DNA of 64,000 nucleotides from Brachionus plicatilis (GCA_010279815.1 QEOQ01000274.1:593686-657685), one strand, 5' to 3'; shown: positions 19,456-31,304, numbered from the stretch's first letter. The notes: generated by a model from the letters alone, not told the origin. Made by a program: numbers and translations.

Positions 19456-21700
19456 TTTTAATTATGTAATTTTAATTCGGTTTCTAAGATTTAAATTTAC
19501 CTTTTTTTTTTGTAAGAAAAAAAAGCTGCTTTAAATTATCAATCAAATTTTTATGAAAATATTTGAAGTTATTTTAATTAAAGAACATTTTTCATAATTT
19601 ATTGCTTGGAATAAAGTTCTAATGAAAAGTTATTTCAATATTTAGTTATTGAAATTATTATGGATTTTTATTAAATTTTAAAATTATAATTTAATTCTAA
19701 ATATTTAAGCGAATACTGATTATGATGTTATTTTTTAATTTTTAACCATTTTAAATAGAAAATTTAGTTTTTTTTTTGATTCAAGTTAAATTTTTTTTCC
19801 CAGAACAACTCAATAAAAATAATCCACCTTCAATGAATATTAAAAATTTAATTTAACCAAAGGAGAAAAAATAAATCTTAACTCTAGATTAATTAATAGC
19901 TTCGTGAGCAAAAGATCAATTTTTAAAGTTTTCCACATTTAGACTTTCAATATTAAATTTTTAAAAAATATTAAAAACTTTAACCTAAACAATGCATTGT
20001 TGAGTTTTTTGTTTTTGTATAAAATTAACAATTTTTAAAAAATCAAATTTTGAATAAATGAAGTGTTAATCGTTTTTTTTATAAACTTGAGAATTACTTT
20101 GTTGATTAAACTTAGAACCTGAAAGAAAAACATTTTAATGATTGGATTTGTTGCAAAGAATTTTTGAGCAAATTAAATTTTAATGATATTATTTTTACCT
20201 TGCAAATATATAACAATGATGCAATAGGCAACAAATTATTTTTTCAAAAATAAATTTCTCCTTAAAATCTAAAAATTTATCTAATGATTAACAAAGATAT
20301 TTAATTTATAATTATTATTTTTTATCAGGATTTTTAATTCACATTGACAACCAAAAAATTGAATACAAAAAAGTAGATAAAATTTATCATTGTTTTATAT
20401 TAAACGACTATTTTTTTGAAGGTATGCTCTTAAAAAAAGTTTCTAAATATTTTTGAAATTTAAAAATTAAAATATTCACTATTATTTTTTGATTAATAAA
20501 TAAAAATTAATATTATTTTTTTAATTTAATTTTTTTTTAATTTTTATTTTAATTGAGCCAAAATTATACCAAGATATGGATTACAATAAAAAAGAAAAAA
20601 AAAAGAGAACATAAAACAAATTAAATTGACAAAAAATAAAATTACCTGAGAAAACAACCTTTAATAGAAATTCTCTAGAGCATCTTCTCGAAAAAAGAAT
20701 ATATCTCCAAAAATTGACTGAGATTCTTGATTAAAAATGAAATTATTTCATCTAGAAATTAATTGATGAATCTAATTAATTAATTAATCTAACTCAGACT
20801 TTTTTTAATTTTGTGAACACTTTCATAACATGGGACTGAAAAGAAGACTAGCGTCTTTCGGAACTACCCAGGGTATCCACCTAAATTATTTTTTAATATT
20901 AATAAAAATTAATCTAGCACTTACAAAAAGATGGATTGCACTCCAGATTTTATAATCAAGAAGATAATTGTCATTTTTTTAAATAAAAAAAAAATTAAAA
21001 ATTCTTTACTTACTAGGCTTAGATTTTAATTCAAAAAAATTTTAAAAAATAAGCAATCTCTCCAAAATTAAAAAAAAAGTCCGGACTTTTTTTTTTAAAT
21101 TTGCTAGATTAGGCTTCATATCAAAAAATTCATATACTCTTGGGTTATCTAATTCAGCAGATTTGCCATATATCAGAATTTTCTTGCAATTTTAGCATAA
21201 ATGTCTTCACAATTCTTCTTCAGTATCATACTGAATACAAAATTTTAAAGCCTGGACTTGGACTTTTGAAAGAAAATTAAAAAAAAAATTATTTAATTAA
21301 TTATAAAATTTATTAATATTAGAAAGATAAAGTTATAAAAGATAGTGTACAAAACCTTTTTATTTAATAGATTTCAAACGCGTATAATATATTTTAATAA
21401 CTAAAATATGTAATCAAATAACTAAAATACTGAATTTGGAACTAAATAAAAACATTTTATTTTATTTTTGTAATTAATGTCAATTACGTTTAAATTTATC
21501 ACTTTTCTAATTTGTTAATACATAATTGATTGAAATGAAACTTTTATACAACAAAAAAAAACAAAAATTAAATATTAATTAATCTGATAATGTTCAATAA
21601 AAATTTCCGCTTTTTATCTTTCTTGCTTCTTTTATCAAATTAACTCTTCACCATTTATATACAAATGTAACCTTATCCCATAAATCCAAAATTAAAAAAA
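19456..21700. other. AT-rich intergenic region with one repeat
   Basis: Apart from the AGTCC-type repeat at 21076-21268, I see no gene here. A more complex patch at 20830-20880 (GGGACTGAAAAGAAGACTAG) has no coding frame I recognise. Confidence 0.4.
21076..21268. repeat. degenerate AGTCC fold-back repeat
   Basis: It shares AAAGTCCGGACTTTTTTT and, at its right side, AAAGCCTGGACTTGGACTTT with the intronic MITE at 1937-2110, in the same order. The ends with CAGAGTTG are missing, so it is a decayed copy. Confidence 0.5.
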
Positions 21701-23552
21701 ATGTCCTTAATCGAAGAAATCCCCAATAACATTTCTCAAGATCAGGTTTTTGAACCTAATTCAAAGAGAAAAACTAGAGGAAAAGGTAAAACTTATTTTC
21801 CTTTCTTTCTTTGGAGAATGCTAAAGAATGCCTAGATCGAGAATTTGAAGGAAATAACTGGACTATAAAAAGAGCGACCGAAACATTGCAAGCAGATGTA
21901 ATATGGTATCAATGTACAAAATCTACTATTCGACTTAAAATTGTCCCCTATTTGGAAAGCAACGACGCAGTCATGATAGAAATGACTAAAGAGAATCATG
22001 AGCACAGTGATTGGGAGTCATGTAAAACATACTCAGTAATTAGAGAACCAGCAAGAAGCAAGATTATAGAATACGAGAAAATGAGTAAGTATTTTTGTAA
22101 AAACAAGTTTTTTTAAATTTTCATTAATGATTGCTTTTAAGATATAAAGCCAGCTACAATCATCGACATGTTACAAGAAGAAAGAATCGAGTGTCCGAGC
22201 ATTGGCCAACTTAATAACTTTTTATCAAATTTGAGACGTAATCAGCATGGATCCAAAAGCATGACAATGAGTGAATTGGTCGATTTTGTTCCCCCAAGAT
22301 TACAAATGCCCTTAGATGTTGACCAACCGTTCATAGCAGGATATGAATATGACGCTCCAAACATCGAAAAAAGATGGTTTAGATTGTTTATAACGACAAA
22401 GAGACTTATGAGCTTAGCAGTTAAAACAAAACATATTTTGGCTGATGCGACATACAAACTTGTTTATGAAGGGTATCCGTCTTTAACAATTGGAACAACG
22501 GACAATAACAAAAAATTTCATCATTTCGGCATCGGAATAACGACATACGAAAAACAAGAGGATTTTGCGTTCATTTTCAGAACAGTCAAGAAAACAGTCG
22601 AAAATGTTGAAGGAGTCGAATACGAGCCTGATACATTGATAGCAGACAATGCACCTGAAATAACAAATGGTTTTAAAGATGTTTTTAGTTTGAAAAAGGT
22701 AATTTTCGTAATTTTTAAATAATTCTTATAATTATATTAATCAATTTTTTTTAGCGTGTGAATTGCTGGGCACATGTTATACGAAATATTGATAGTGAAT
22801 TAAATCGTATCGAATTGATATTTAGACAAAAAATTCGACGAGATATTTTGGCTATTCAAGTTGTTGACACAAAAGAGAAGTTTGACAAATCAATTCAACT
22901 GTTACAAGAAAAGTGGAAGGCAATCAATGATCAGAAAGTTACAGAATTTTTGGAATATTTTAACAGACAATGGTGCGTTGAAGGTAGAAACGGATGGTTT
23001 GAAGGTTATTTAACAGGAAAGCCAAGTACAAGCAATGGTCTAGAGTCATCTCATCGTGCTATAAAAGATTATCACAACGGCCGTTTACGCAAGAGATTAC
23101 CGTTAAAGCAATGCCTACAAGAAATGTTCAACTTAGTGTCTAAATGGTCAAACAAGCACTCAAAAGTCTCCGTAATTGAATCAGTCGGTGAAATGACTGA
23201 AGTCGAAAACTCGAATTATTTGGAATTCTATGCTAAGCCAGTAATAACAACGCAGGATTGGACAGATGCTTACAAGTGGCAACGGCTAGATAAACGAGTT
23301 TTGAAAATTGAGGGCAAATATTATATTCCATCAAAAGAGCAATTAACAATAGAAAACTCTGAAGCAAAGCGTTACGCCAGTCAAAGTTTTGAGACAATAT
23401 CTAAATTCGATGATTTTATTGATTTTATCAATTCATTCCATGTAGTAAATATCAACCAAGAAGAATGGGAATTGAGTAGATGCAATTGCGGTGGGTGGTT
23501 AAAAAACTACAAATGTGATCATGTGATTGCCATAAGGGTTAGGGGTACCTAA
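21701..23552 (+). CDS. MULE transposase with SWIM zinc finger
   Basis: Exons 21701-21785, 21827-22084, 22142-22698 and 22755-23552 join in frame. The MULE catalytic domain has ILADATYKL (first Asp) followed by YPSLTIGTTD, then LIADNAPEITNGF (second Asp), and after the CWAHVIRN block NGLESSHRAIKDY (Glu). The C-terminus has CNCGGWLKNYKCDHVIAI, a complete SWIM finger (CxC..CxH). MULE elements are Mutator-like cut-and-paste transposons and these enzymes act in the nucleus on their terminal repeats. The frame stops soon after the SWIM finger (AIRVRGT), while three fragments elsewhere in the window (36998, 47710, 53777) carry a longer tail after the same point, so this copy may be truncated at its 3' end. 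I found no convincing terminal repeats or 9-bp duplication. Confidence 0.88.
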
Positions 23553-23666
23553 CCCAATTTTCGGATATTTGAATCAATATTATTTTAACATTTTAAATAT
23601 TTTGATAAAAAATTTATTTTTATTAAGATTTTATTTCAATTCTTTAGAAAAATTACAATTAATTTA

Positions 23667-23886
23667 TTGCGAGGAACGAGCTGCCTATGACCAGCTTTCA
23701 GCCAGATACGAACACATTTTGAACATTTTGACAAGTCAAATTTTATTGGTCCACTTTTTAAAGACTGATTAGCTAACTAGTACAAATCGTTTCTTATTGA
23801 ATAATTTAAAATCAAAAGGTCTTCAAAAAAAAGGCAAAACCTGGAAATAACGGCTCTAAGAGCTTTGTATATGCGGTTACTCGCAA
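23667..23886. repeat. TTGCGAG-ended MITE relative, downstream of the MULE
   Basis: Its left end TTGCGAGGAACGAGCT is identical to that of the MITE at 10976, and its right end (GGTTACTCGCAA) is the imperfect inverse. 220 bp long. A short frame (AAYDQLSARYEHIL) runs through it, but its meaning is unclear. It may have removed or replaced the tail of the MULE gene. Confidence 0.45.
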
Positions 23887-24655
23887 ATTAAGAGATTATT
23901 GCATTTTCGTAGAATGGACCCAAATAAATTTACAAAATGAATTTATTCCTGATTCTATCAGAATTTTATATTTTTAACCATTCTATATTCAAATTATTTG
24001 AATTTAAGTGTAAAATTGATCAGTTTGTTAACGCCAGCTAATTGATAAGAGAGAAAAATAATGAATATGCAAAGTGATTAGAAAAGAAATCCTCAAAATT
24101 TATTTCCAAAATTCTGATATAATGGTATTTTTATAATAGAATTTAAATAATTTTGAATAGATTTTATATTTTTTAGCCGGTCATGGAGAATAATAAGATA
24201 CTTATAAAACATATTAGTTTCTATAAAAAATAAAAATATCTGAATTTTTAAATATGTAACAAAAAGTTCTCGGATAAACAAATAGCTAGAAATAAAATGC
24301 CGAGCTTGATGAAAATTAAACTAAAGATTCTTGGTGAATTATAATATTATAGTATGTCACTATCAAATTATTGCTTAAAGGACGTCGCCGGATCTCTATT
24401 TAAATTTGGCCTAAAATTTTAAAAATGAAGACAAATCAAAAAAAATAAAAAAGGGGTGTCATTTTAAAGCATTTTTTCCTAGTTTTTTCCGAGGATAGTG
24501 TTTTTTAATATTCTTTAATATTTTGGAATGTCCAACTTATTATGCGAAAGCATAAAATTATAAACTATTATAATAAAAATTTGAAACAAATTTTTTAAAA
24601 ATATTCTATAAACTTATCAATTCTATTTTGAAATATAAATTTTAAAATCCGAAAC
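23887..24655. other. AT-rich intergenic stretch, nothing recognised
   Basis: No coding frame, repeat or RNA gene was recognised in this interval. Confidence 0.4.
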
Positions 24656-26010
24656 ATGCTTGAGAATCTCAGGGAACGCTTCTGTCCTATTCCTGAAGGA
24701 TCTAGAAGAAGAGGAGATATTATTGGGAAAAATAATCTCAAAGAAATAGAAAATTTCGAGCTGGTAAATAATTTGACGGTTTATTTTAATCAAAAAATAG
24801 CTGTCGGTGATATAATGTGTAAGAATCATTTTATGCTTTTTTACAAAAGACGGACCCAAAACAATGTAAATGAAACGTCGAATTCAGGAGAAAACAACTC
24901 ATCGTCGGTAATTCAAGATGAGACGATTATGATATTTACGAAAATGTACAACCTACAACATCAGCAAATATAGAAGATTACACAAATGAATCTATTGATC
25001 AAGACGAGTGTAATTTTGAAACAATAGACCAAACCGAGCAAGATGATCAAAATTCAAATTATAATATGAATCAAAATACGATAAAAACAGCGTTAAAAAT
25101 AAGTCGCGGGTATGCTTCACACAGCTTTTGCTTCATATGAAAAAGAAAGACCTGCTCGAAACCGATGACAGTATTATTAGTTGAAACAATAATTTATATC
25201 TAAATGAAGCGTGATATTTTAATAAACAAAGGAGCCAGGTCGTGCAGTGATCATCTAACCGAAATGTTTTATGTTAAAGACGATTGCATCGATAAAATAC
25301 CGGTCGTTAGTGAAACTATTAGTCTTAAAAACGAAAAAGTTCAAGAACTAATCGAAGGCTTTAAAGAACGTGAACAAAAAAGGTCGAGTTTATTTAAAAA
25401 ATTCGGTGATTTTTCAACGTTAAACGAAGAGCTTTGTTGTAAAATAACCGGTTTCACTAGAGAAGAACTTTCTTTTATTTCTCATAGTTTGAAATCATTA
25501 ATTATATCCGAAAATCGTACAAAGTTACAAGGGATCGCAATTTACTTATTTTGGCTAAAAACAGGTCTTAATCAAAACATGATCGCCAAAATATTTGATA
25601 TTGATTTTAGACAAACTGTTAGTAATATATGCGCCCAAGTTCGTAATGCTATGTTAAAAGATTTCGTTCCTCAATATCTTGGAGCAAAACGTTTTTCAAG
25701 AGATGAATGGCTCGGTCAAAACACTGAAATGGTAAAATCGTTATTCGATTTAGATAATAATCAATTCGCTATCATTGCTGATGGTACGTATTGCTATTGC
25801 CAGAAAAGTCAAACAATATGGTTCAACGAAAACTGTATAGCGGTCACAAAAAGCGACCTTTGGTTAAACCGTTCGTAATTACAGCATCAAATGGCAAAAT
25901 AATTGATGTATTTGGGAATTATGCTGCCGTTGATAATGATGCTTCAATGGTGTAATGAAAAAAGATTTCGATTTAAGAGAACTCCTAAAGAAAGGTGACC
26001 TAAATTAAAA
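24656..26010 (+). pseudogene. DDE_4 (Harbinger/IS5-like) transposase remnant
   Basis: A first frame at 24656-24973 has a CPIPEG...MCKNH pattern and probably is the N-terminal part. A second (25204-25878) reads FTREELSFI, IAIYLFWLKTGLNQNMIA, VSNICAQVRNAML and FAIIADGTYCYCQKS, which is the helix-turn-helix region and first catalytic Asp of DDE_4 transposases. One base is missing at about 25810; the other frame continues with YSGHKKRPLVKPFVITASNG and VFGNYAA, the next conserved block with the second acidic residue. After 25955 a further frame gives KKDFDLRELLKKGDL before the sequence decays. The product should be a cut-and-paste transposase, but it is dead: at least two frame breaks and no C-terminal Glu block were found. 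The upstream frame also breaks at 24973. Confidence 0.75.
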
Positions 26011-26305
26011 TAACTGTAATGTTTTGTTGCTTGTGATTATTAGTCATTCATCGGTATGAACAAGAACCAGAAAATTATGCAAAATAAAATTGAATAATTC
26101 AAAATTATATTAGGCCAATACTGACTCCATTGCGTAATCGCCATTTAACTATTTGTTCTTTCTTTCCAAAGCTCAATACGTCTGGCGAAATCTCTCTTTT
26201 AATTAAACTATGGTAAATTTTAGGCTTGATTCATTATTATACTGATTTTTAGAATATTTTTAATTATATTTCTTTAATTAATGCTAAGGAAAATTATATA
26301 TAATA

Positions 26306-27043
26306 ACCAAAAGAAAATTAGAAGACGAGGAGGAGGATGTTGGTACAAAACACCAACGTGTTGATAAGCTAAGACATTGCATTATCAGCACCAAGTTTTT
26401 GTCGGAAAACAACGCTCACCAGTAGTTCGACAACATTCGATTGTGTACTGTGGACCCACCAGTTGTATCAGACCAAGGCAAAGTAGTGGATAGGCATATC
26501 CATCTTATTGCAACGCCAAAAATATTCAAAAGAGCTGCTAGGGACATGTCACTTAAAGGATTCGAGAAAATGGGTATCACCATTGATGAACCCAGGGCTG
26601 TAATAAATGCGGTCCACTATGATGAAATAAAGGACGCAAACCATTATAATAATTTAGTTAATTATTTAAAGAAAAAAAATATAATTATAGACAATGAAAC
26701 AATTGTCTACAGATCTTCTAGCTCTAAAATTCTTGATTATATCAGAAAAATGAAGAGTACCACGAAGCATAGCAAAGAAGAAATGGAGGACTTTAGAAGT
26801 AATCCTGATTCCAGTGACTGGAAGAAGGACTGCATAAAATTAAAATTAGGGAGATATGTTAGTCAATTAGAGTCAATGGAGGCTCAAAGAGTCCAAGAGG
26901 ACAATATAAAGCCACTTACTAAGGAGAAGCTAAACACCTTAGTACCTTTTAAGGAGTTTATAAAATTCATTAAAGACATTCGCATTAAAGTCAATAGCCA
27001 TCCGAACTCAGAGTATATTACTCTGAGTTCTGATGATATATAA
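26306..27043 (+). pseudogene. HUH-endonuclease-like (viral Rep/NS-like) ORF with in-frame stop
   Basis: One reading frame runs from about 26306 to a stop at 27041-27043, interrupted by a single TAG at 26422-26424. Ahead of the stop is a basic/acidic stretch (KRKLEDEEEDVG) and a strand-like segment LRHCIIST. After it comes HIHLIA, a possible HUH metal-binding motif, followed some 55 residues later by NHYNNLVNYLKKK, a possible catalytic-Tyr motif. This order (motif I, HUH, Tyr) is that of rolling-circle or rolling-hairpin initiators such as parvoviral NS1. No SF3 helicase Walker motif follows; the remaining 120 residues are Lys/Glu-rich. It is convergent with the capsid-like ORF 270 bp downstream, the layout of ambisense densoviruses. 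Assignment is tentative; a cellular or transposon protein is possible. Confidence 0.4.
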
Positions 27044-27311
27044 AAATTTTTCTATTTTTTTTGTAATTTTTTATTATAATTTTTCAATTTTTCAAATAAA
27101 TTTTTTAAATTAATTATGTTTCTTTTATTATATTATTTAATAAAAATGAGACGGATCACCTATTAACAAGTACGCCGGCTCAAGTTTATGTACAATTAAC
27201 TATTTACAATTAGGTAAATAATTCTATTTAGCAAGTTTTGTAATCCTTTAATCTTTTGTCCGGTTACATTATGTGCTGTTGTTGAAGCTTGAAACCTACC
27301 TATTTGGCTGT

Positions 27312-28595
27312 TCAGTGGGTATTTAAATACTGAATTTCTTCAGCTTTTAACTTGCTACTTAATGCATAATAAGGATCTTGTTTTACTTGTCTATCAATAG
27401 TTTCAGATTCTGTAGTTCTATCCATACATAACCATGTTGCTGTTGTTTTAATATGTAATTCAAAATGAAAATTTGAAGAAAGAGCCACACCTTCTATTGC
27501 TATTGCAACTTTTAACTTTCTTTGAGCTAAATGTGCATTTAAAGGAACCATTAAAAAATTAAAATATTCAGGCCATTTATTTAAATTTCCTGATGAATCA
27601 GCACTTTGACCTTCTATTTCGTTTATTAATGTTGAAATTGAAGTGTCTCTAAGGTCCCATATTTTTTTTGGTGTTAAATAATACGGTCAACCAGATTGTA
27701 CTTTTCTTGTAAATGAAAAATCATTTGAAACTATATTTGAACAATGATCTCTTTGTCTTAATGATTGTAATTTTCTTGACGGTTTTGACTCTACTAAATT
27801 GTTAAGATTAAATTCGTTATCTTTAACTATTAATCCACTTGTATTAGAAAATTCTCCATAAACATCGCTATATACAAAATATTTAGGAGACCAGGTTAAT
27901 TCTCTAGCAGGTAATCGAAAATTTGCTTCAGTTATTTGAGGTTCACAATTTTCTATCCATCTTGATAAAAAATTTTCATTTTCAAAAAAAATTCCTTTAT
28001 TTGTATGAATTTCTATTTCTACATGAATATCTCCTAGAGTAATCTTTTTAAAATCTCTTAATTTGCCTTTGGTTGCTGTTAATATTTTGTGATCTATAAA
28101 ATCTTTTATTCTAAAATTAATTGGTATAGCTTGAACTAGAGCATACATTGCTACAGCACTTTGTGATCCGTAGGGAGCTGTAACATCTGTAACTACGCCT
28201 GCTGTATAAATAAGTCCAGTTTTTCTATTTGCAACATTTATAGCAGTTGGTGTTGAAGGAAAATCTACAAAATCTGTTGTAAATGAAGACATTGGAAAAT
28301 AATGTATTTCGTCTATACGTTGATGGCATTTTATTACTTCTCTTTCATATCTTGTTTTTTCAAACGGTACATGTCTAGTTGTATTTCCTATAAATGATCC
28401 ACGATGTCCTTGTGCGCCGGATCCACTACCTGCTCTAGCTGTTGCTTGTGTATCTACTTCCATAACGGGGGTTCTTGTGATCTTCCTACTTCTTCGTCAG
28501 GTTCTATTTGTTCAGGTTCTTCTTCTTCAACTATTTGTTGATTTTGTTCTTCTTCAGGTTTAGCCATTTGTGTAACATCTTCTAATTCTATTTGA
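27312..28595 (-). pseudogene. possible parvovirus-like capsid ORF (endogenous viral element)
   Basis: On the minus strand a Glu-rich N-terminal frame begins near 28567 and breaks near 28463; the main frame runs from 28463 to 27312 with one in-frame TGA at 27687-27689. The main frame starts with a Gly/Ser/Ala-rich patch (ARAGSGSGAQGHRGS), a position and composition reminiscent of the glycine-rich linker before the jelly-roll core in densovirus VP proteins, and continues as beta-rich sequence with many Thr/Ile/Phe strands. No phospholipase A2 motif was seen. Its tail-to-tail arrangement with the HUH-like ORF supports a viral origin. I recognise no residue-level match, so confidence is low. Both members of the pair carry a single in-frame stop, which suggests an old, untranslated integration. 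Confidence 0.35.
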
Positions 28596-28734
28596 AAATA
28601 TTAATCTTAATGTTAATTTTTTAAATTAATTTATTTAACTTCCTGTCTTCAAAAATATCACCTATTGACGATGGCTGTTAATATGACTTACTATGAAAAG
28701 AGTTATCATTTTTATACTTTAGGTTAGAGTTTTC

Positions 28735-28885
28735 CTCATTTTAAACATTTTACTCATTTTATTCATTTTACTCATTTTATTCATTTTGCTCATTTTATTC
28801 ATTTTTCTCATTTTATTAATTTTGCTCATTTTATACATTTTACTCATTTTATTCATTTTTCTCATTTTGTTCATTTTGCTATTCT
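28735..28885. repeat. tandem repeat of about 11/22-bp CATTTTACT-CATTTTATT units
   Basis: About 150 bp consist of alternating units of the type TCATTTTACTCATTTTATT with single-base variants (GCT, TCT, ACT). It lies upstream of the capsid-like ORF. Confidence 0.8.
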
Positions 28886-29187
28886 TTAGTTTGACTTAAC
28901 CTTTTAAGCTTGGTTTAAAAGTATATAGAAACCATTAATTGATCTATGGTGTCAAAAGGTTGAATAAAATATCAATATAAACAATACTATCAATGTAATT
29001 TATGAATATAAACATCGACAATTCTGGAGTACATATGCCATCCTTTTTTTTAAAAGCTTCCATGTCCATTTTTGCAATTTTTAATTTTGTTCTCTTATAT
29101 TTATAGTGCATAATTAACTTAACATTTTCTTAGTCAAAAAATTTGTCCTGTAGTGAGTCCCATAGAGCTAATGCTACCTTGTCACGG

Positions 29188-29219
29188 GGGGGTACCCACA
29201 CCCACGGGAGGGTGGGTGT
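29188..29219. other. GC-rich hairpin
   Basis: Within a GC-rich patch (29180-29235) that contrasts with its AT-rich surroundings, ACACCCAC (29198-29205) and GTGGGTGT (29212-29219) form a perfect 8-bp stem around GGGAGG, directly preceded by the palindrome GGGTACCC. It could be a terminal hairpin of a mobile or viral element. Confidence 0.55.
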
Positions 29220-29304
29220 CTCGAGCGCGCTCCTTTTTGAATAATTAATTTTTAGCATAAACGGAAGAAGTTTAAAATTTTCTAAACATAACTTTTATGG
29301 CATA

Positions 29305-29655
29305 GGCAATGTGAAATTTTAGTACAAAAATTACAGTACAAAAAGTAAAAACTTTATAACTTTTTTTCTAATTGTGCAAAAATGGTTCTGCAAAAAGTAA
29401 AATATTGTACAAATTTGTACAGAAGAATTCCAGGCTCTGCAAAAACTATGCAATTTAAAGCAGAGTTTAATCAAGGATTTTTTGAAGGTGTGCATTTTAC
29501 AGAAAATTGCAGAGTTTTTGCAGAGCTTGGAATTCTTTTGTACAAATTTGTACAATATTGTACTTTTTGCAGAACCATTTTTGCACAATCAGAAAAAAAA
29601 TTATAAAGTTTTTACTATTTGTACTGTAATTTTTGTACTAAAATTTCACATTGCC
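29305..29655. mobile_element. fold-back MITE, GGCAATGTG family, 8-bp duplication
   Basis: Ends GGCAATGTGAAATTTTAG and its inverse; flanks ATGGCATA on both sides (29297-29304, 29656-29663). The 351 bp fold into a long hairpin containing TTCTGCAAAAAGTA on both arms. Other copies: 42263-42637, 47372-48492, 58410-58717. Confidence 0.88.
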
Positions 29656-29792
29656 ATGGCATAGACTTGGGCGAAAACTCTGAAGGTTCCTGCATACCTC
29701 TTTTTTCTGAGAAGCATATCATGAAAATTGGTAATTAAATTTTATAGACTACTAATATATTTGGATCATTTTTATTTTGAATTGTTAAAAAG

Positions 29793-31304
29793 TTAAATAA
29801 ATCTATATTTAAATAGTTTTGAAAAATATGCCAAAAGTTCAACATCAAAATTTAACAAATCTTCATTGATAATTGCTTTTACTTGAGCATCTTTATCCCT
29901 TAAATGAACTACGTTTGCTTGATTTAAAGGAATTTGTATTCCCTTTGAATTTGGCATCATAATTAAAGGCAAATGTGCATGAATTGCTAATGTAAGGTTG
30001 GTAATAAAAATAGATTTACCTTGTCTTTGGCTAATTATAGAGCCGATGAATTTATTAAAATTATTTGTTTGGAACGAATTAAAACAATCCGGCAAATAAA
30101 TAGATTGTCTTAATTTTTGATAATTAGAATTATTATGAAATTTAAATATTAAACTTGCGTCATTGCTTGTATAATTTAAAATCAAATTTGAATTTTTTGA
30201 TTTTAATTGTCTAAATAAAATTTCAGGGTTTGATAATATTTGGAAATTTTTAAATTGAAAATATGCTATATTGGTTCCATATTTTTTTTTCAAACTTAAA
30301 ATATAATCTATTATGTTGTAGTCAAATTTTTGTGACTCAAATAATTTTTTCAAGGTTGAGCAGAAATTTTCTCGAATCTCTAAATTTTTATAAAGATCTG
30401 TTTCATATTTTCGTGGAAAAATAAATTCATCGAAATCCAAATTTGTCATATAATCAAACTCGTATTGTGAATGCATTAGGCAATCGTTTGAACCTAGTCT
30501 GTTAACAGCTTGATCGATTATTAAAGTTTTATTGTAATTCTGTAAGAATTTTACAAAATTTTCTTGACAATATTTTAGCTCAGAGATAAAGAAATCAATT
30601 TTGTCATTGAATTTTAATTTTTGAAGAGGAATTCGACACGAATCTTCAAATTCGGTTTTGTAATCTAAAATCTCAACAAAATCTTTAAATTTCTTTTTTA
30701 TTTTGTTTCGATTATCTTCGGAAATATAGTAACTATACAGCCTGAGCTTACTATAACCAATATTTTTTAAAATTTTCATCCAGACAAGCATTTTTTGAAA
30801 TAGCTTTTCATTTAAATTTTTAACTCGATGGACACAATTAACTATTTTATCTCTTTTAAAATCTTTTTCATAGAAGATTGTCGGTATTTGATATGTTAAA
30901 AGTTGTTCAAATTTAGAATTGTCTTTATAATTATTTATATTCACTGTAGCAACGTAAAATTTCGATATTCCTTTATTTTTAATAATTTTTTTAAATTGTA
31001 TTTTATAGAACCAAGAAACTCCATTTACAGTTTTCATTACTCTGATTGGGATGATTTTTACTGGCTTTAATCTAAAGTGAATATTTTTATAGAAAAATAT
31101 ACATTTAATTGTTTCATTTGAGACATTTGAATTAATAAAACTAAGCGTTTCGATAATAATTTCGTTTTTTTTATTAATAAATAAAATAGAAGAAAATTGT
31201 GCAACGTTTCCATTCATTGTCCATTGATGATCTTCTACTGAAAAAAATATTCGACTTTTAGGATTATTGTTGAAAAATTTCAAAAAATAAAATTGAAATA
31301 TCAC
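29793..31304 (-). CDS. GT92 (DUF23) family glycosyltransferase, Golgi type II membrane protein
   Basis: The 503-codon frame has the GT92 blocks in order: VHRVKNLNEKLFQKMLVWM with IGYSKLRLYSYY, AVNRLGSNDCLMHSQYEFDY, the DxD-like MTNLDFDEFIFPR, and NLTLAIHAHLPL toward the end. GT92 enzymes such as C. elegans GALT-1 add galactose to core fucose of N-glycans in the Golgi. The frame as read has no ATG at its beginning. On the same strand an ATG at 31351 begins a short hydrophobic sequence that is out of frame by one base; the A runs at 31311-31319 and 31321-31327 lie between. Adding or removing one base there would give a normal signal-anchor start (inference). The specific sugar donor cannot be read from the sequence. 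Length is in the family's normal range. Confidence 0.85.
   Translation of the reverse strand: MIFQFYFLKFFNNNPKSRIFFSVEDHQWTMNGNVAQFSSILFINKKNEIIIETLSFINSNVSNETIKCIFFYKNIHFRLKPVKIIPIRVMKTVNGVSWFYKIQFKKIIKNKGISKFYVATVNINNYKDNSKFEQLLTYQIPTIFYEKDFKRDKIVNCVHRVKNLNEKLFQKMLVWMKILKNIGYSKLRLYSYYISEDNRNKIKKKFKDFVEILDYKTEFEDSCRIPLQKLKFNDKIDFFISELKYCQENFVKFLQNYNKTLIIDQAVNRLGSNDCLMHSQYEFDYMTNLDFDEFIFPRKYETDLYKNLEIRENFCSTLKKLFESQKFDYNIIDYILSLKKKYGTNIAYFQFKNFQILSNPEILFRQLKSKNSNLILNYTSNDASLIFKFHNNSNYQKLRQSIYLPDCFNSFQTNNFNKFIGSIISQRQGKSIFITNLTLAIHAHLPLIMMPNSKGIQIPLNQANVVHLRDKDAQVKAIINEDLLNFDVELLAYFSKLFKYRFI

Noticed and set aside
28735..28885. CRISPR-like array
   Set aside because: Repeats are contiguous without unique spacers and the DNA is eukaryotic.
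29331..29664. Open frames within the MITE at 29305
   Set aside because: Both strands give similar frames because the unit is a palindrome; the translation is low in information.
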